The position numbers and the translations under genes were made by a program. A stretch of DNA of 64,000 nt from Salinisphaera orenii subsp. orenii MK-B5. GTDB lineage: Bacteria > Pseudomonadota > Gammaproteobacteria > Nevskiales > Salinisphaeraceae. The notes beneath the pieces are model-generated. The model saw only the letters and a list, made by a program, of their open reading frames with translations, did not search any database and was not told the origin of the DNA. Location: NCBI RefSeq assembly GCF_003788635.1, contig NZ_AYKH01000001.1:62001-126000 (forward strand), in the 5' to 3' direction. The first letter of the stretch is position 1, and the number at the start of each line of letters is the position of its first letter. Shown piece after piece: positions 46,455 to 55,299 of the stretch.

Positions 46455-49400
46455 ATGAAACGCATCCTAATCAACGCCACCCAGCCGGAAGAGCTGCGGG
46501 TGGCCATCGTCGACGGCCAGAAGCTCCATGATCTAGACATCGAGGTCGGCAGCCGCGAGCAGCGCAAGGCCAACGTCTACAAGGGGCGCGTCACCCGCGT
46601 CGAGCCGAGTCTGGAAGCCGCCTTCATCGACTACGGCGGCAATCGGCACGGCTTCCTCCCGCTCAAGGAGGTCGCCAAGGACTACTTCAGCGGCGACGGC
46701 AAAGACAGCATCAAGTCCGCCCTGTCCGAGGGCCAGGAGATCATCGTCCAGGTCGAGAAGGAGGAGCGCGGCAACAAGGGCGCCGCGCTCACCACCTTCG
46801 TCAGCCTGGCCGGGCGCTATCTGGTGCTCATGCCCAACAATCCCCGCGCCGGCGGCGTATCCCGCCGCATCGAGGGTGAGGAGCGCAACGAACTGCGCGA
46901 GGCGCTCAACCACGTGCAGGTGCCCAAGGGCATGGGTGTCATCGTGCGCACCGCCGGCGTAGGCCGCTGCGCCGAAGAGCTGCAGTGGGACCTGGACTAT
47001 CTGGTCCATGTCTGGAAGGCGATCACCGACGCGTCCGCCGAGCGCAAGGCGCCGTTCCTGATCTATCAGGAATCGAACGTCATCATCCGCGCGCTGCGCG
47101 ACTACCTGCGCGACGACATCGGCGAGGTCGTGATCGACCAGGCCGAGATCTACGAGACCGGTCGCGAGTTCATGCAGCAGGTCATGCCGCAGGCGCTGTC
47201 CAAGCTCAAGCACTACACCGACGAGACGCCGCTGTTCTCACGCTTCCAGATCGAATCCCAGATCGAGAGTGCCTTCGAGCGCGAAGTCACCCTGCCCTCC
47301 GGCGGCGCGATCATCATCGACCACACCGAGGCGATGACCACGGTCGACATCAACTCCGCGCGCGCCACCAAGGGCGGCGGCATCGAGGAGACGGCCTTCA
47401 ACACCAACCTCGAAGCGGCCGAGGAAATCGCCCGCCAGCTGCGCATCCGCGACCTCGGCGGACTGGTGGCGATCGACTTCATCGACATGGAGAACAACAA
47501 GAACCAACGCGAGGTCGAGAATCGCCTCAAGCAGGCGGCCAAGGCCGACCGTGCGCGGGTTCAGATCGGGCGCATCTCGCGTTTCGGTCTGCTGGAGATG
47601 TCGCGCCAGCGGCTCAAGCCGTCGCTGTCGGAGTATTCGAACCAGGTCTGCCCGCGCTGTCTAGGCCAGGGCAGTATCCGCAGCGTTGAGTCGCTGTCTC
47701 TGTCGATCCTGCGACTGCTCGAAGAGGAGGCGATGAAGCCGGCCACCGGACGCGTGATCGTCCAGCTTCCGATCGCGGTCGCCAGCTTCCTGCTCAACGA
47801 GAAGCGCGAGGACATCGCGGGCGTCGAGCGCCGGGCCAAGACGCTGGTCACCCTGGTGCCCAACGAAACGCTCGACACGCCCCACTTCGAGATTCGCCGC
47901 ATCCGCGGCGACGAACTCGCCACCGACAACAACGATGCCACCAGCTACCGCCTGGACAACGAGGTGGACATCGAGAAACCGGTCGAACCCAACCACGCCG
48001 GCAGCACCGCCGCCGCGAAGCGCGAGGAGCCGGCGGTCAAGCGCGTCGAACGCCCCGACGCGCCCGTAATCGAACGCACGGCCGAACCCGAAAAAGAAGC
48101 GGAGACCACCGAAGCGCCCCAGGCTCAGCCCCAGCCGACGCCGGCCGCCGCCGCGATGACCCCCTGGCAGCAACTCTGGGACGCGCTGCGCCGCATATTC
48201 TCCGGTGACGAGCAGTCGACGCCGGCCACGCAGGCGCAAGCCACCGCGTCCGCGACCGAGTCTACGCAGAAGAAGCCCGAGTCCGGGACATCGGCCGGGC
48301 CCGAGAGCGGGACGGGCGAAGAGACGCGCAAGCGCCGCCCCAGCCGCAATCGGCGCGGCAGCGACGACGGCAACGAGGGCAGCCGCTCGCGCTCGCGTCG
48401 CGGCGGCCGCAATCGTCGCGGCTCGGGCTCGGGCGACGGTCCCAAGTCCGATAGCGACGGCACCGACAAGAAGAACCGCAGCCCGTCCGGCTCGAACGGC
48501 AAGAAGACGGACGGCGGCAACCACAACGCACCGAGCGGCAGCAAGGACAAGTCGGCCAACGACAACAAGTCAACCAGAGACAAACAGTCCAACGACCGCA
48601 ACGGCGGCTCTACCAAGACGGCGGCCGGCGCCGAGACCGCGGGCGACAGCGCCGCTAGAAACATGGAGAAAGCCGTCGGCAATCGCGCCGACAAGACCGA
48701 CAAAACCGGCAAGTCGAACAAGACGGAGTCAAACGATCGGTCCGCCAAACCGGACCACGCGGACAAGAAGAACGACAAGAACGACGAGGATCGAAAAGCG
48801 GCCAAGACGGCAACGCCTGAGGCCGCTGAGCAAAGCGATCAGACCGAAGACAGCGAGACGCACAACCGCGGCAACGACGATTCGGACAACAGCAGTGCCG
48901 GCGGCCGGCGGCGGCGCCGGCGGCGCGGTGGCCGCGGCCGTCGCGGTGGCCGTAATCGCGGCAACGGCGCGCAGAGCGATGATAACGGCAGCACCGACGA
49001 CAACGCCGGCAAGACCCCGGCGGCCGCCGACACCGGCGAAACCGGCGCGGACCACTCGGCGCCGGAGCATGACAACGCACCGCAGCCCCGAGCCGACCAA
49101 GCGTCCGCGTCGGACGACCAGCGCAACGATACCGGCGACGACGCGGCTGCGCCGGCGCCCGCAGGAGCCGACGCCTCGGAAACCGAGGACACCCCCCGCG
49201 TGGCCGACGATGTGCGACTGAACGGCGATCCCCAGGACGCCACCGACGCCGCGCCCACCGCGGTACCGGCGGACGCCGACCGGCCCGCCGCGGAAGACGG
49301 GCCCGAGAATACCGAGCAGGCGGAAAACACGACCGCGGTCAAGCCGCCGGCGCCCGAGAACGACGAGCCCTGGTCGGCCGCGCGCGCAAGTGACAACGCC

Positions 49401-50135
49401 CGTGCCGCCTCGCGCCAACACGGGGAGCTCGCCTCGGAGGACCCCGCCGCCGGGTCCGAGTCTCGTGCCGTCGAGACGCCCGAGACGCCCGAGACGCCCG
49501 AGACGCCCGAGACGGCTGAGACGGCTGAGACGGCTGAGACGGCTGAGACGGCTGAAAAGGCTGAAAAGGCTGAAAAGGCTGAAAAGGCTGAGACGCCCGA
49601 GACGCCCGAGAAGGCCGAAAAGGATAAGCTCGCAACCGCATCGCCGAGCAGCGATGAGGCGGCCTCATCCGCGACGGCCGACACCGCCCCCGGGGACTCC
49701 GCCGTTACGACGGCGGCGCCGGAACCGACCGCCGAGACCGAGACCGAGACCGAGACGAGCGATGATCCGGCCCGGGCCGAGGTCGATCCGGAAAACACCT
49801 CGGACCAGGTTGAATCCGGCACGGCTTCCGACGCGGCGCCGGAGACCGCCGACGACGATGACTCGGCGCTGCGCCAGGTCGAAACCGATGCCCGTCGCAG
49901 CGTCGACCAGACGGCGATCGAAGACACCGCCATCGATACCCGTGAGGACACCGCGAGCACGGACGATCCGGACGAGAGCCCGAACGCGGACGGCGCGATG
50001 CCGAGCGCCACACCGCGGGCCGATGCCAAGCGCGTCGTCGCCGAGACTGCGGACGACACGGAAGACGCGGCCCTGAAGCAGGTCGAGACGCAGCGGGCCA
50101 CCGGCACCGAGGACGACACCCCCGGCGGCCGTTAG
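46455..50135 (+). CDS. rne: Ribonuclease E, with very long repeat-rich C-terminal scaffold
   Basis: 1226 residues (E. coli 1061). The catalytic half (1-520) has an S1 domain (about 36-120), DNase I-like region with [12 protein letters not shown] (about 297-308) and [12 protein letters not shown] (about 341-352), and the zinc-link CPRCLGQG (about 399-406). [16 protein letters not shown] (about 568-583) is a likely amphipathic membrane-targeting helix. The scaffold is disordered and includes Arg-rich RNA-binding stretches (near 618-660 and [16 protein letters not shown] near 816-832), an acidic nonanucleotide-repeat tract (about 1007-1056), and two copies of ALRQVET/ALKQVET near the end. It is the core of the RNA degradosome. 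Confidence 0.96.
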   Translation: MKRILINATQPEELRVAIVDGQKLHDLDIEVGSREQRKANVYKGRVTRVEPSLEAAFIDYGGNRHGFLPLKEVAKDYFSGDGKDSIKSALSEGQEIIVQVEKEERGNKGAALTTFVSLAGRYLVLMPNNPRAGGVSRRIEGEERNELREALNHVQVPKGMGVIVRTAGVGRCAEELQWDLDYLVHVWKAITDASAERKAPFLIYQESNVIIRALRDYLRDDIGEVVIDQAEIYETGREFMQQVMPQALSKLKHYTDETPLFSRFQIESQIESAFEREVTLPSGGAIIIDHTEAMTTVDINSARATKGGGIEETAFNTNLEAAEEIARQLRIRDLGGLVAIDFIDMENNKNQREVENRLKQAAKADRARVQIGRISRFGLLEMSRQRLKPSLSEYSNQVCPRCLGQGSIRSVESLSLSILRLLEEEAMKPATGRVIVQLPIAVASFLLNEKREDIAGVERRAKTLVTLVPNETLDTPHFEIRRIRGDELATDNNDATSYRLDNEVDIEKPVEPNHAGSTAAAKREEPAVKRVERPDAPVIERTAEPEKEAETTEAPQAQPQPTPAAAAMTPWQQLWDALRRIFSGDEQSTPATQAQATASATESTQKKPESGTSAGPESGTGEETRKRRPSRNRRGSDDGNEGSRSRSRRGGRNRRGSGSGDGPKSDSDGTDKKNRSPSGSNGKKTDGGNHNAPSGSKDKSANDNKSTRDKQSNDRNGGSTKTAAGAETAGDSAARNMEKAVGNRADKTDKTGKSNKTESNDRSAKPDHADKKNDKNDEDRKAAKTATPEAAEQSDQTEDSETHNRGNDDSDNSSAGGRRRRRRRGGRGRRGGRNRGNGAQSDDNGSTDDNAGKTPAAADTGETGADHSAPEHDNAPQPRADQASASDDQRNDTGDDAAAPAPAGADASETEDTPRVADDVRLNGDPQDATDAAPTAVPADADRPAAEDGPENTEQAENTTAVKPPAPENDEPWSAARASDNARAASRQHGELASEDPAAGSESRAVETPETPETPETPETAETAETAETAETAEKAEKAEKAEKAETPETPEKAEKDKLATASPSSDEAASSATADTAPGDSAVTTAAPEPTAETETETETSDDPARAEVDPENTSDQVESGTASDAAPETADDDDSALRQVETDARRSVDQTAIEDTAIDTREDTASTDDPDESPNADGAMPSATPRADAKRVVAETADDTEDAALKQVETQRATGTEDDTPGGR
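49473..49622 (+). repeat. Nonanucleotide tandem repeat inside rne
   Basis: About 16 in-frame 9-base units occur in blocks: GAGACGCCC x4, GAGACGGCT x5, GAAAAGGCT x4, GAGACGCCC x2 and two variants. They encode Glu-Thr-Pro, Glu-Thr-Ala and Glu-Lys-Ala triplets. Block-wise sharing of identical units points to recent slippage expansion. Confidence 0.93.
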
Positions 50136-50142
50136 CGGCGTG

Positions 50143-50176
50143 CACGGCGCCCGTCGGCGGTCCGACGGGCGCCGTG
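50143..50176. terminator. Perfect 15-bp hairpin between convergent rne and the phosphatase
   Basis: CACGGCGCCCGTCGG (50143-50157), loop CGGT, CCGACGGGCGCCGTG (50162-50176). No T-run follows on either strand; it probably stops transcription from both sides or protects the rne 3' end. Confidence 0.7.
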
Positions 50177-50185
50177 ACTCTCGCG

Positions 50186-50692
50186 TCAGCCCGGATCGCG
50201 CTCCAAGTCCGCGCGTATTTCGGCGAGCAGACCCTCGGCGGCGTCCTCGATGAGATCGAGCACGCGCTCGAAGCCGTCCTCGCCGCCGAAGTACGGGTCG
50301 GGCACGGCCGCCCCGGGGTGACGACCGCTGTAATCGCCGAACAGGGCGACACGGGCGCGCGCGTCCGCGCTCTCTCGAGCCAGCCGCTCGAGCACGGCGA
50401 GATTGTCGGCATCCATGGCGAGCACGTAGTCGAAGGCCTGGAGATCGGCCGCTGCGACCTGGCGGGCCCGCAGATCGCCGATATCGCAGCCGCGTGCCGC
50501 CGCTGCCGCACGGGCCCGCGCATCCGGCGGCTTGCCCACATGCCAATCGCCGGTACCCGCCGAGTCCACCTCGATCCGGTCGGCGAGACCGGCTGCGGCG
50601 ACGCGGTCGCGAAACACCCCGTGCGCGGTCGGCGAACGGCAGATGTTGCCCAAGCAGACGAAGAGCACGCGTGTCCGGTTCCGTTGCGTCAT
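50186..50692 (-). CDS. Low-molecular-weight protein tyrosine phosphatase
   Basis: 168 residues. The phosphate-binding loop VLFVCLGNICRSP carries the catalytic Cys and Arg, and VPDPYFGG holds the general-acid Asp. Bacterial relatives either dephosphorylate tyrosine kinases of polysaccharide export (Wzb type) or other proteins. No tyrosine kinase is nearby. Its ATG overlaps the kdsB stop (ATGA), making it the last gene of the envelope operon, as in Pseudomonas. Confidence 0.93.
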   Translation of the reverse strand: MTQRNRTRVLFVCLGNICRSPTAHGVFRDRVAAAGLADRIEVDSAGTGDWHVGKPPDARARAAAAARGCDIGDLRARQVAAADLQAFDYVLAMDADNLAVLERLARESADARARVALFGDYSGRHPGAAVPDPYFGGEDGFERVLDLIEDAAEGLLAEIRADLERDPG

Positions 50693-51438
50693 GTCGCCGC
50701 CAGTAGCCGTTCGACCGCTGCCAGGTCCGCTGCGGTGTCGACCCCCGGCCCGGGTACGGCGACCGCGCACACCAGCGCGATCGGCAGCCCGAGGTCGAAG
50801 GCACGCAGCTGCTCCAGCGACTCGCGGCGTTCCAGTACTCCGACCGGCGCCGCGGCGAAGCTGCGCAGCGCGTCGGCTCGATAGCCGTAGATGCCGATAT
50901 GACGGCTGGCCGCGTCGTCGTCGACGAGACGATTGCCGCTGTCGCGATGGTAGGGAATCGGCGCGCGACTGAAATACAGCGCGCGTCCGGCCGCGTTCGC
51001 CACCACCTTGACGATGTTGGGGTCGTGAAAATCGTCCGCGCGCAGGATCGGCGTGGAGGCGGTCGCGATCGCCGCGCCGGCATCGGCGACCAGCGCCTCG
51101 CCGATCTGATCGATCAGCGCCGAGGGCATCAACGGCTCGTCGGCCTGCACGTTGACCACGATCGTCTCGTCGCCCCAGTCCCGGGCCGCCGCGACCTCGG
51201 CGATTCGATCGGTCCCGCAGGGATGATCGTCCCGCGTCATCACCGCGTCCGCGCCGGCTTCGCGGGCGGCCTCGGCGACCACCGGATCGTCGGTCGCCAC
51301 CAGCACCGCCCGCGCGCGGCTGGCATGGGCGGCCGCACAGACATGCGCCAGCATGGGCCGCCCCGCGATGTCGCGGAGCACCTTGTCCGGCAGCCGGCTG
51401 CTGGCCCGCCGCGCGGGGATCACCACGACGAAACTCAT
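50689..51438 (-). CDS. kdsB: CMP-KDO synthetase (3-deoxy-manno-octulosonate cytidylyltransferase)
   Basis: 249 residues. N-terminal VVVIPARRASSRLPDKVLRDIAGRPM, then RDDHPCGTDRIAE and VNVQADEPLM are KdsB hallmarks. It activates KDO for the LPS inner core. The start is set by a 4-base overlap with lpxK. The gene normally containing a Trm112-like protein (ycaR) between lpxK and kdsB is missing, which varies among lineages. Confidence 0.95.
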   Translation of the reverse strand: MSFVVVIPARRASSRLPDKVLRDIAGRPMLAHVCAAAHASRARAVLVATDDPVVAEAAREAGADAVMTRDDHPCGTDRIAEVAAARDWGDETIVVNVQADEPLMPSALIDQIGEALVADAGAAIATASTPILRADDFHDPNIVKVVANAAGRALYFSRAPIPYHRDSGNRLVDDDAASRHIGIYGYRADALRSFAAAPVGVLERRESLEQLRAFDLGLPIALVCAVAVPGPGVDTAADLAAVERLLAAT

Positions 51439-52430
51439 CGCGTCGCTCCGGGATGCACCGCGAAACGCGCGAGCGCTCGCTCCAGGCGCGCCGCGCCGGC
51501 CTCGGTCAGCCGCGCGTCCACGGGAACATACCAGCGCGTCTCGGCCGCCAGATCGGCACACTTGACGGCATCCTTTTCGGTCATCAGCACCGGCGCATCA
51601 TCGTCGAACATCAACTCCCCGGCGGTATACACATGGTGATCGGGCATCGGATGCTCGATCACGGTCAGGCCGCATCCGCGCAGCATAGCGAAAAAACGCC
51701 CGGGATCGCCGATGCCCGCCACCGCGTGCACCGGCCGGCCGACGAAATCCGCCAGCGCGCGCGTGCTGGTGTGGTCAAGCGACTGTGCCGCGCCCGGCAC
51801 GAGCTCGAAGTCACCGCCGGCGCCGTGAACCAGTGACAGATCGACCCCGTCCAGTCGCCCCGGTGGCTCCCGCAGCGGCCCCGCCGGTAACAGTCGTCGA
51901 TTGCCGAGCCCGCGGCGGGCGTCGGTCACCGCGATCTCCATATCCCGGGCCAGACGATAGTGCTGCAGCCCGTCGTCGGCCACCACGCAGTCGACGCCGG
52001 CTTCGGCGACAAGCGCGGCGGCCCCGCGCGCGCGGTCCGGGTCCACCGCCACCGGTACGCCCGCGCGGCGGGCGATCAGGACGGGCTCGTCGCCGGCCAC
52101 GGCGGTTGGCGTCGTTGCGGTCACGCGCAGCGGGTAGCGCTCCGCCCGGCCGCCATAGCCGCGCGAGACCACGCCGGGGCGCAGTCCCCGCGCCTGCAGC
52201 GTGCGCACGATCAGGATCACCAGCGGCGTCTTGCCGCTGCCGCCCACGGTGATGTTGCCGATCACGAGCACCGGCACGCCGACCCGCCGCGAGCGCAGCC
52301 AGCCACGGGCATAGGCCGCGCGCCGCAGTGCGACGACCCGGCCGAACAGCCAGGCCAGCGGTAGCAGCGGCCACCAGGCGCCACCGGGCCGGTACCAGGC
52401 GCGCTCGAGCGCGCGCGCGAGGCGTTTCAT
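51435..52430 (-). CDS. lpxK: Tetraacyldisaccharide 4'-kinase LpxK
   Basis: 331 residues. An N-terminal membrane-associated segment precedes the P-loop NITVGGSGKTPL (about 57-68), unusual for being followed by Thr-Pro, as in all LpxK. It phosphorylates the lipid A precursor to lipid IVA. It starts in a TGATG overlap with the msbA stop, placing lipid A modification next to its flippase. Confidence 0.95.
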   Translation of the reverse strand: MKRLARALERAWYRPGGAWWPLLPLAWLFGRVVALRRAAYARGWLRSRRVGVPVLVIGNITVGGSGKTPLVILIVRTLQARGLRPGVVSRGYGGRAERYPLRVTATTPTAVAGDEPVLIARRAGVPVAVDPDRARGAAALVAEAGVDCVVADDGLQHYRLARDMEIAVTDARRGLGNRRLLPAGPLREPPGRLDGVDLSLVHGAGGDFELVPGAAQSLDHTSTRALADFVGRPVHAVAGIGDPGRFFAMLRGCGLTVIEHPMPDHHVYTAGELMFDDDAPVLMTEKDAVKCADLAAETRWYVPVDARLTEAGAARLERALARFAVHPGATR

Positions 52431-54193
52431 CAGCCCGGCTGCGAGAACTGGATGTCGTGCAGGTTGCGGTAGTGGCCGCGCTGGTCCATCAACTCGCTGT
52501 GCGTGCCCTGCTCCACCAGCTCCCCGTCGTACAGCACCACGATCCGGTCCGCATCCTGGATCGTGGACAGTCGGTGCGCGATCACGAGCGTGGTGCGGTC
52601 GCGCATGAGCACCTCCAGGCCCTTCTGTATCGCCCGTTCCGACTCGGTATCCAGCGCCGAGGTCGCCTCGTCGAGAATCAGGATCGGCGAATCCTTGAGC
52701 AGCGCGCGTGCGATCGCGATGCGCTGGCGCTGGCCGCCGGACAGCATGATGCCGTTCTGGCCGACGAGCGTGTCGTAGCCCTCGGGCAGCGACTCGATGA
52801 ATTCGTGCGCGTAGGCCCGCCGCGCGGCGTCGATCACGGTCTCGCGGTCAGCGCCGCCGAGGGTGCCGTAGGCGATGTTGCCTGCAACGGTGTCGTTGAA
52901 CAGCACCACGTTCTGATCGACGAGGCTGATCTGGGCGCGCAGATCCGCCAGCCGGTACTCGGACAGTTCGTGCCCGTCCAGCCGGATGCTGCCGGCCTCG
53001 TAGTCGTAGAAACGCGGCAGCAGCGACAGCAGCGTCGACTTGCCGCTGCCGGAACGGCCGACGAAGGCCACCGTCTGGCCGGGTTCCACATCGAAGGTGA
53101 TGTCGCGCAGGACATAGGCCTCGGTGTTCGGATAGCGAAACGCCATCTCCGAGACCTGGATCTCGCCGCGCGCGCGGTCGATGGTCAGCCGGCCTGGATC
53201 GCGCTCCGCCGGCTCGTCCAGCAGCTCGAAGATCGCGCCCGCCGCCGCCATGCCGGCCTGAATGGTGGCGTTCACGCTGGTCAGGCGCTTGATCGGCTGC
53301 ATCATCCCCATCATCGCGCCGAAGAAGGTCGCCAGATCGCCCGGCGACATCATGCCGCCGCCGGTGTCGCGCACGGCGATCGCGACCACGCAGGCCGCGG
53401 CGATCGCGGTGATGAACTGCAGCACCGGCACGCTGGCCGCGGTCGTGGTGGCCTTGCGCATCGACATGCGGCGGAAGCGCTCGTTGATGCGATCGAAGCT
53501 GTTGCGTTCGTGCTCCTCGCCGCCGAAGACCTTCACCACCCGCTGCCCGGTGAGCACCTCTTCGCTGATGTGCGTGATGTCACCCATGGACTGCTGCATG
53601 GTCACGCTGTAGCGACGAAAGCGCTTGGAGACGTTGCTCACGATCAGGGCGATGATGGGCCCGACCACGAAGACCACCATCGCCAGCGACCAGTTCACCC
53701 AGAACATCAGAAAGGTGAAGCCGATGATGCGCATGGTGTCCTGCACCACGATCGTGATCGCGCTGGTCGCCGCCCCGGAGATCTGGCCGGTGTAATAGGT
53801 CAGCTTGGCCGTGGTCTTGCCGGTCGAGTGGTCGTCGAAAAAGCTCGTCGGCAGCTGCAGGAACTTGGCGAACACGTCCCGGCGCACGTGATAGATCACG
53901 CGGTTGGCGACCCACGACATGCCGTAGCTCGACAGGAAACCGAACACGCCGCGCACCATCAGCAGTCCGAGCAGGAAGACCGGAATCCAGCGGATCATCC
54001 ACGGGTCGCGATCCACGATCGAGCCGTCCAGCAGCGGCTTGAGGATATAGATCAGCCCCGTATCGGCCGCGGCGTAGCCCACCATCCCGATCGCCGCGAT
54101 ACCGAGCCATTTCCGATGGGCCCAGGTATAGCGCAGCAGCCGCGGATAGATCTCGCGGACCGGCATGTCGGTATGAACTTTCTGGCGCGCCAA
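52430..54193 (-). CDS. msbA: Lipid A export ATP-binding/permease MsbA
   Basis: 587 residues: six transmembrane helices (about 25-330) and an ABC domain with Walker A VGRSGSGKST, signature LSGGQRQRIAIARALL and Walker B ILILDEATSALD. It flips lipid A-core across the inner membrane. It follows exbD by 2 bases and overlaps lpxK by 1. Confidence 0.96.
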   Translation of the reverse strand: MARQKVHTDMPVREIYPRLLRYTWAHRKWLGIAAIGMVGYAAADTGLIYILKPLLDGSIVDRDPWMIRWIPVFLLGLLMVRGVFGFLSSYGMSWVANRVIYHVRRDVFAKFLQLPTSFFDDHSTGKTTAKLTYYTGQISGAATSAITIVVQDTMRIIGFTFLMFWVNWSLAMVVFVVGPIIALIVSNVSKRFRRYSVTMQQSMGDITHISEEVLTGQRVVKVFGGEEHERNSFDRINERFRRMSMRKATTTAASVPVLQFITAIAAACVVAIAVRDTGGGMMSPGDLATFFGAMMGMMQPIKRLTSVNATIQAGMAAAGAIFELLDEPAERDPGRLTIDRARGEIQVSEMAFRYPNTEAYVLRDITFDVEPGQTVAFVGRSGSGKSTLLSLLPRFYDYEAGSIRLDGHELSEYRLADLRAQISLVDQNVVLFNDTVAGNIAYGTLGGADRETVIDAARRAYAHEFIESLPEGYDTLVGQNGIMLSGGQRQRIAIARALLKDSPILILDEATSALDTESERAIQKGLEVLMRDRTTLVIAHRLSTIQDADRIVVLYDGELVEQGTHSELMDQRGHYRNLHDIQFSQPG

Positions 54194-54195
54194 AA

Positions 54196-54597
54196 CTACT
54201 CCTGTGATCGCGTGGCGACGTCCACCCGGGCGAAACCGGCGGCCGCCGCAGCATCGAATACGCGCACGACCGCACCGTGTCGCGCATCGCGATCGGCGCG
54301 CACCCGCAATGCGCGATCCGGGTATTGTGCCCGCTGCGCGCGCAGCGACGCGACCAGCGCCTCGGCGGCGACCGACTCGCCGGCGACTTCAAAGCCGCCG
54401 CCGGGGGTCACGCGCACGTCGACGTGCGCCTCCTTGGTCGCGCCCGCATGGGCCGCCGGTGGCAGCTCCAGCGCCAGCACGCGCTCGTCCGCGAACCGCG
54501 CCGATACCATGAAAAAGATCAGCAGAATGAACACGACGTCGATCAGCGGCGTCAGGTTCACCCGCGGCTCGGTATCGTCATTGCGGCCGAATCTCAT
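54196..54597 (-). CDS. ExbD/TolR family biopolymer transport protein
   Basis: 133 residues. One N-terminal membrane helix with the conserved Asp (VNLTPLIDVVFILLIFFMVS) is followed by a periplasmic domain. With the adjacent ExbB-like protein it forms a proton-driven motor. The pair lies directly upstream of msbA, where many gammaproteobacteria have it; its true partner (TonB, Tol or another) is not shown by sequence. Its start overlaps the exbB-like stop by 4 bases. Confidence 0.92.
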   Translation of the reverse strand: MRFGRNDDTEPRVNLTPLIDVVFILLIFFMVSARFADERVLALELPPAAHAGATKEAHVDVRVTPGGGFEVAGESVAAEALVASLRAQRAQYPDRALRVRADRDARHGAVVRVFDAAAAAGFARVDVATRSQE

Positions 54598-55205
54598 CGC
54601 GCGGCCGCCGGCGATCCCTGCTCGGTGTCCATCAGCCGTACCGCCCAGCGCTCGAGCAGCAGCGCCCGCTCCGCCACGCAGCCGGTGAAATAACGATGCG
54701 CGGCCAGCGCGGGGATGGCCACGCAGAGGCCGGCCGCGGTCGTCAGCAGCGCCTGCCCGATACCGCCGGCCAGCCCGCCGGCCGCACCGGAGGCCTCCAG
54801 CGCGGCGAAGACGTCGATCATGCCGGCGACCGTGCCCAGCAGACCCAGCAGGGGCGCGATCGCCGCGATCGTGCCCAGCGTGTTGAGATAGCGCGACATG
54901 TCATGGGCGGCGCGGCGCCCGGCCTCTTCGATGCGTTCGCGGCGCTGATCGGGCGACGCCCCGCGCGACGCCGCGACCGCCGCCCACACCTGCCCCAGCG
55001 GGCTGTGCGCGGCCAGTGCCTCGCGATCCGAGGCACTCAGCGCGCCGGCGCGCGCGATCCGGGCGAGCTGACCGGTCAGGGCGGGCGGCGCGACCCGCGT
55101 CGCCCGCAACGCCCAGGCGCGTTCGATCACGATCGCCAGCCCGAGCACCGAGCACAGCAGGATCGTCAGCATCAGCCACCCGCCGGCCATCGTCATCTGC
55201 CCCAT
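54594..55205 (-). CDS. ExbB/TolQ/MotA family proton channel protein
   Basis: 203 residues with an N-terminal membrane helix (GGWLMLTILLCSVLGLAIVIERAW) and two further helices in the MotA/ExbB domain (TIAAIAPLLGLLGTVAGMIDVF and GGIGQALLTTAAGLCVAIPAL). It forms the pentameric channel partner of ExbD. It lies 94 bases after comEC. Confidence 0.92.
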   Translation of the reverse strand: MGQMTMAGGWLMLTILLCSVLGLAIVIERAWALRATRVAPPALTGQLARIARAGALSASDREALAAHSPLGQVWAAVAASRGASPDQRRERIEEAGRRAAHDMSRYLNTLGTIAAIAPLLGLLGTVAGMIDVFAALEASGAAGGLAGGIGQALLTTAAGLCVAIPALAAHRYFTGCVAERALLLERWAVRLMDTEQGSPAAAR

Positions 55206-55299
55206 GCGTCGTGCTCCCTTAGATCAGACGCGCACCGAAGCCAAGCCGGCACGCTCGCGCAGGCATCATAGTCGTCGCCCACGGGCCGCGGCCAGCGGG

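Noticed and set aside
49473-49622. Regular repeats in rne considered as a CRISPR array
   Set aside because: 9-base units without spacers, in frame inside a coding sequence.
48729-50119. Long Ser/Val/Ala-rich minus-strand frames opposite the rne tail
   Set aside because: They mirror the low-complexity acidic scaffold of RNase E and have no independent support.
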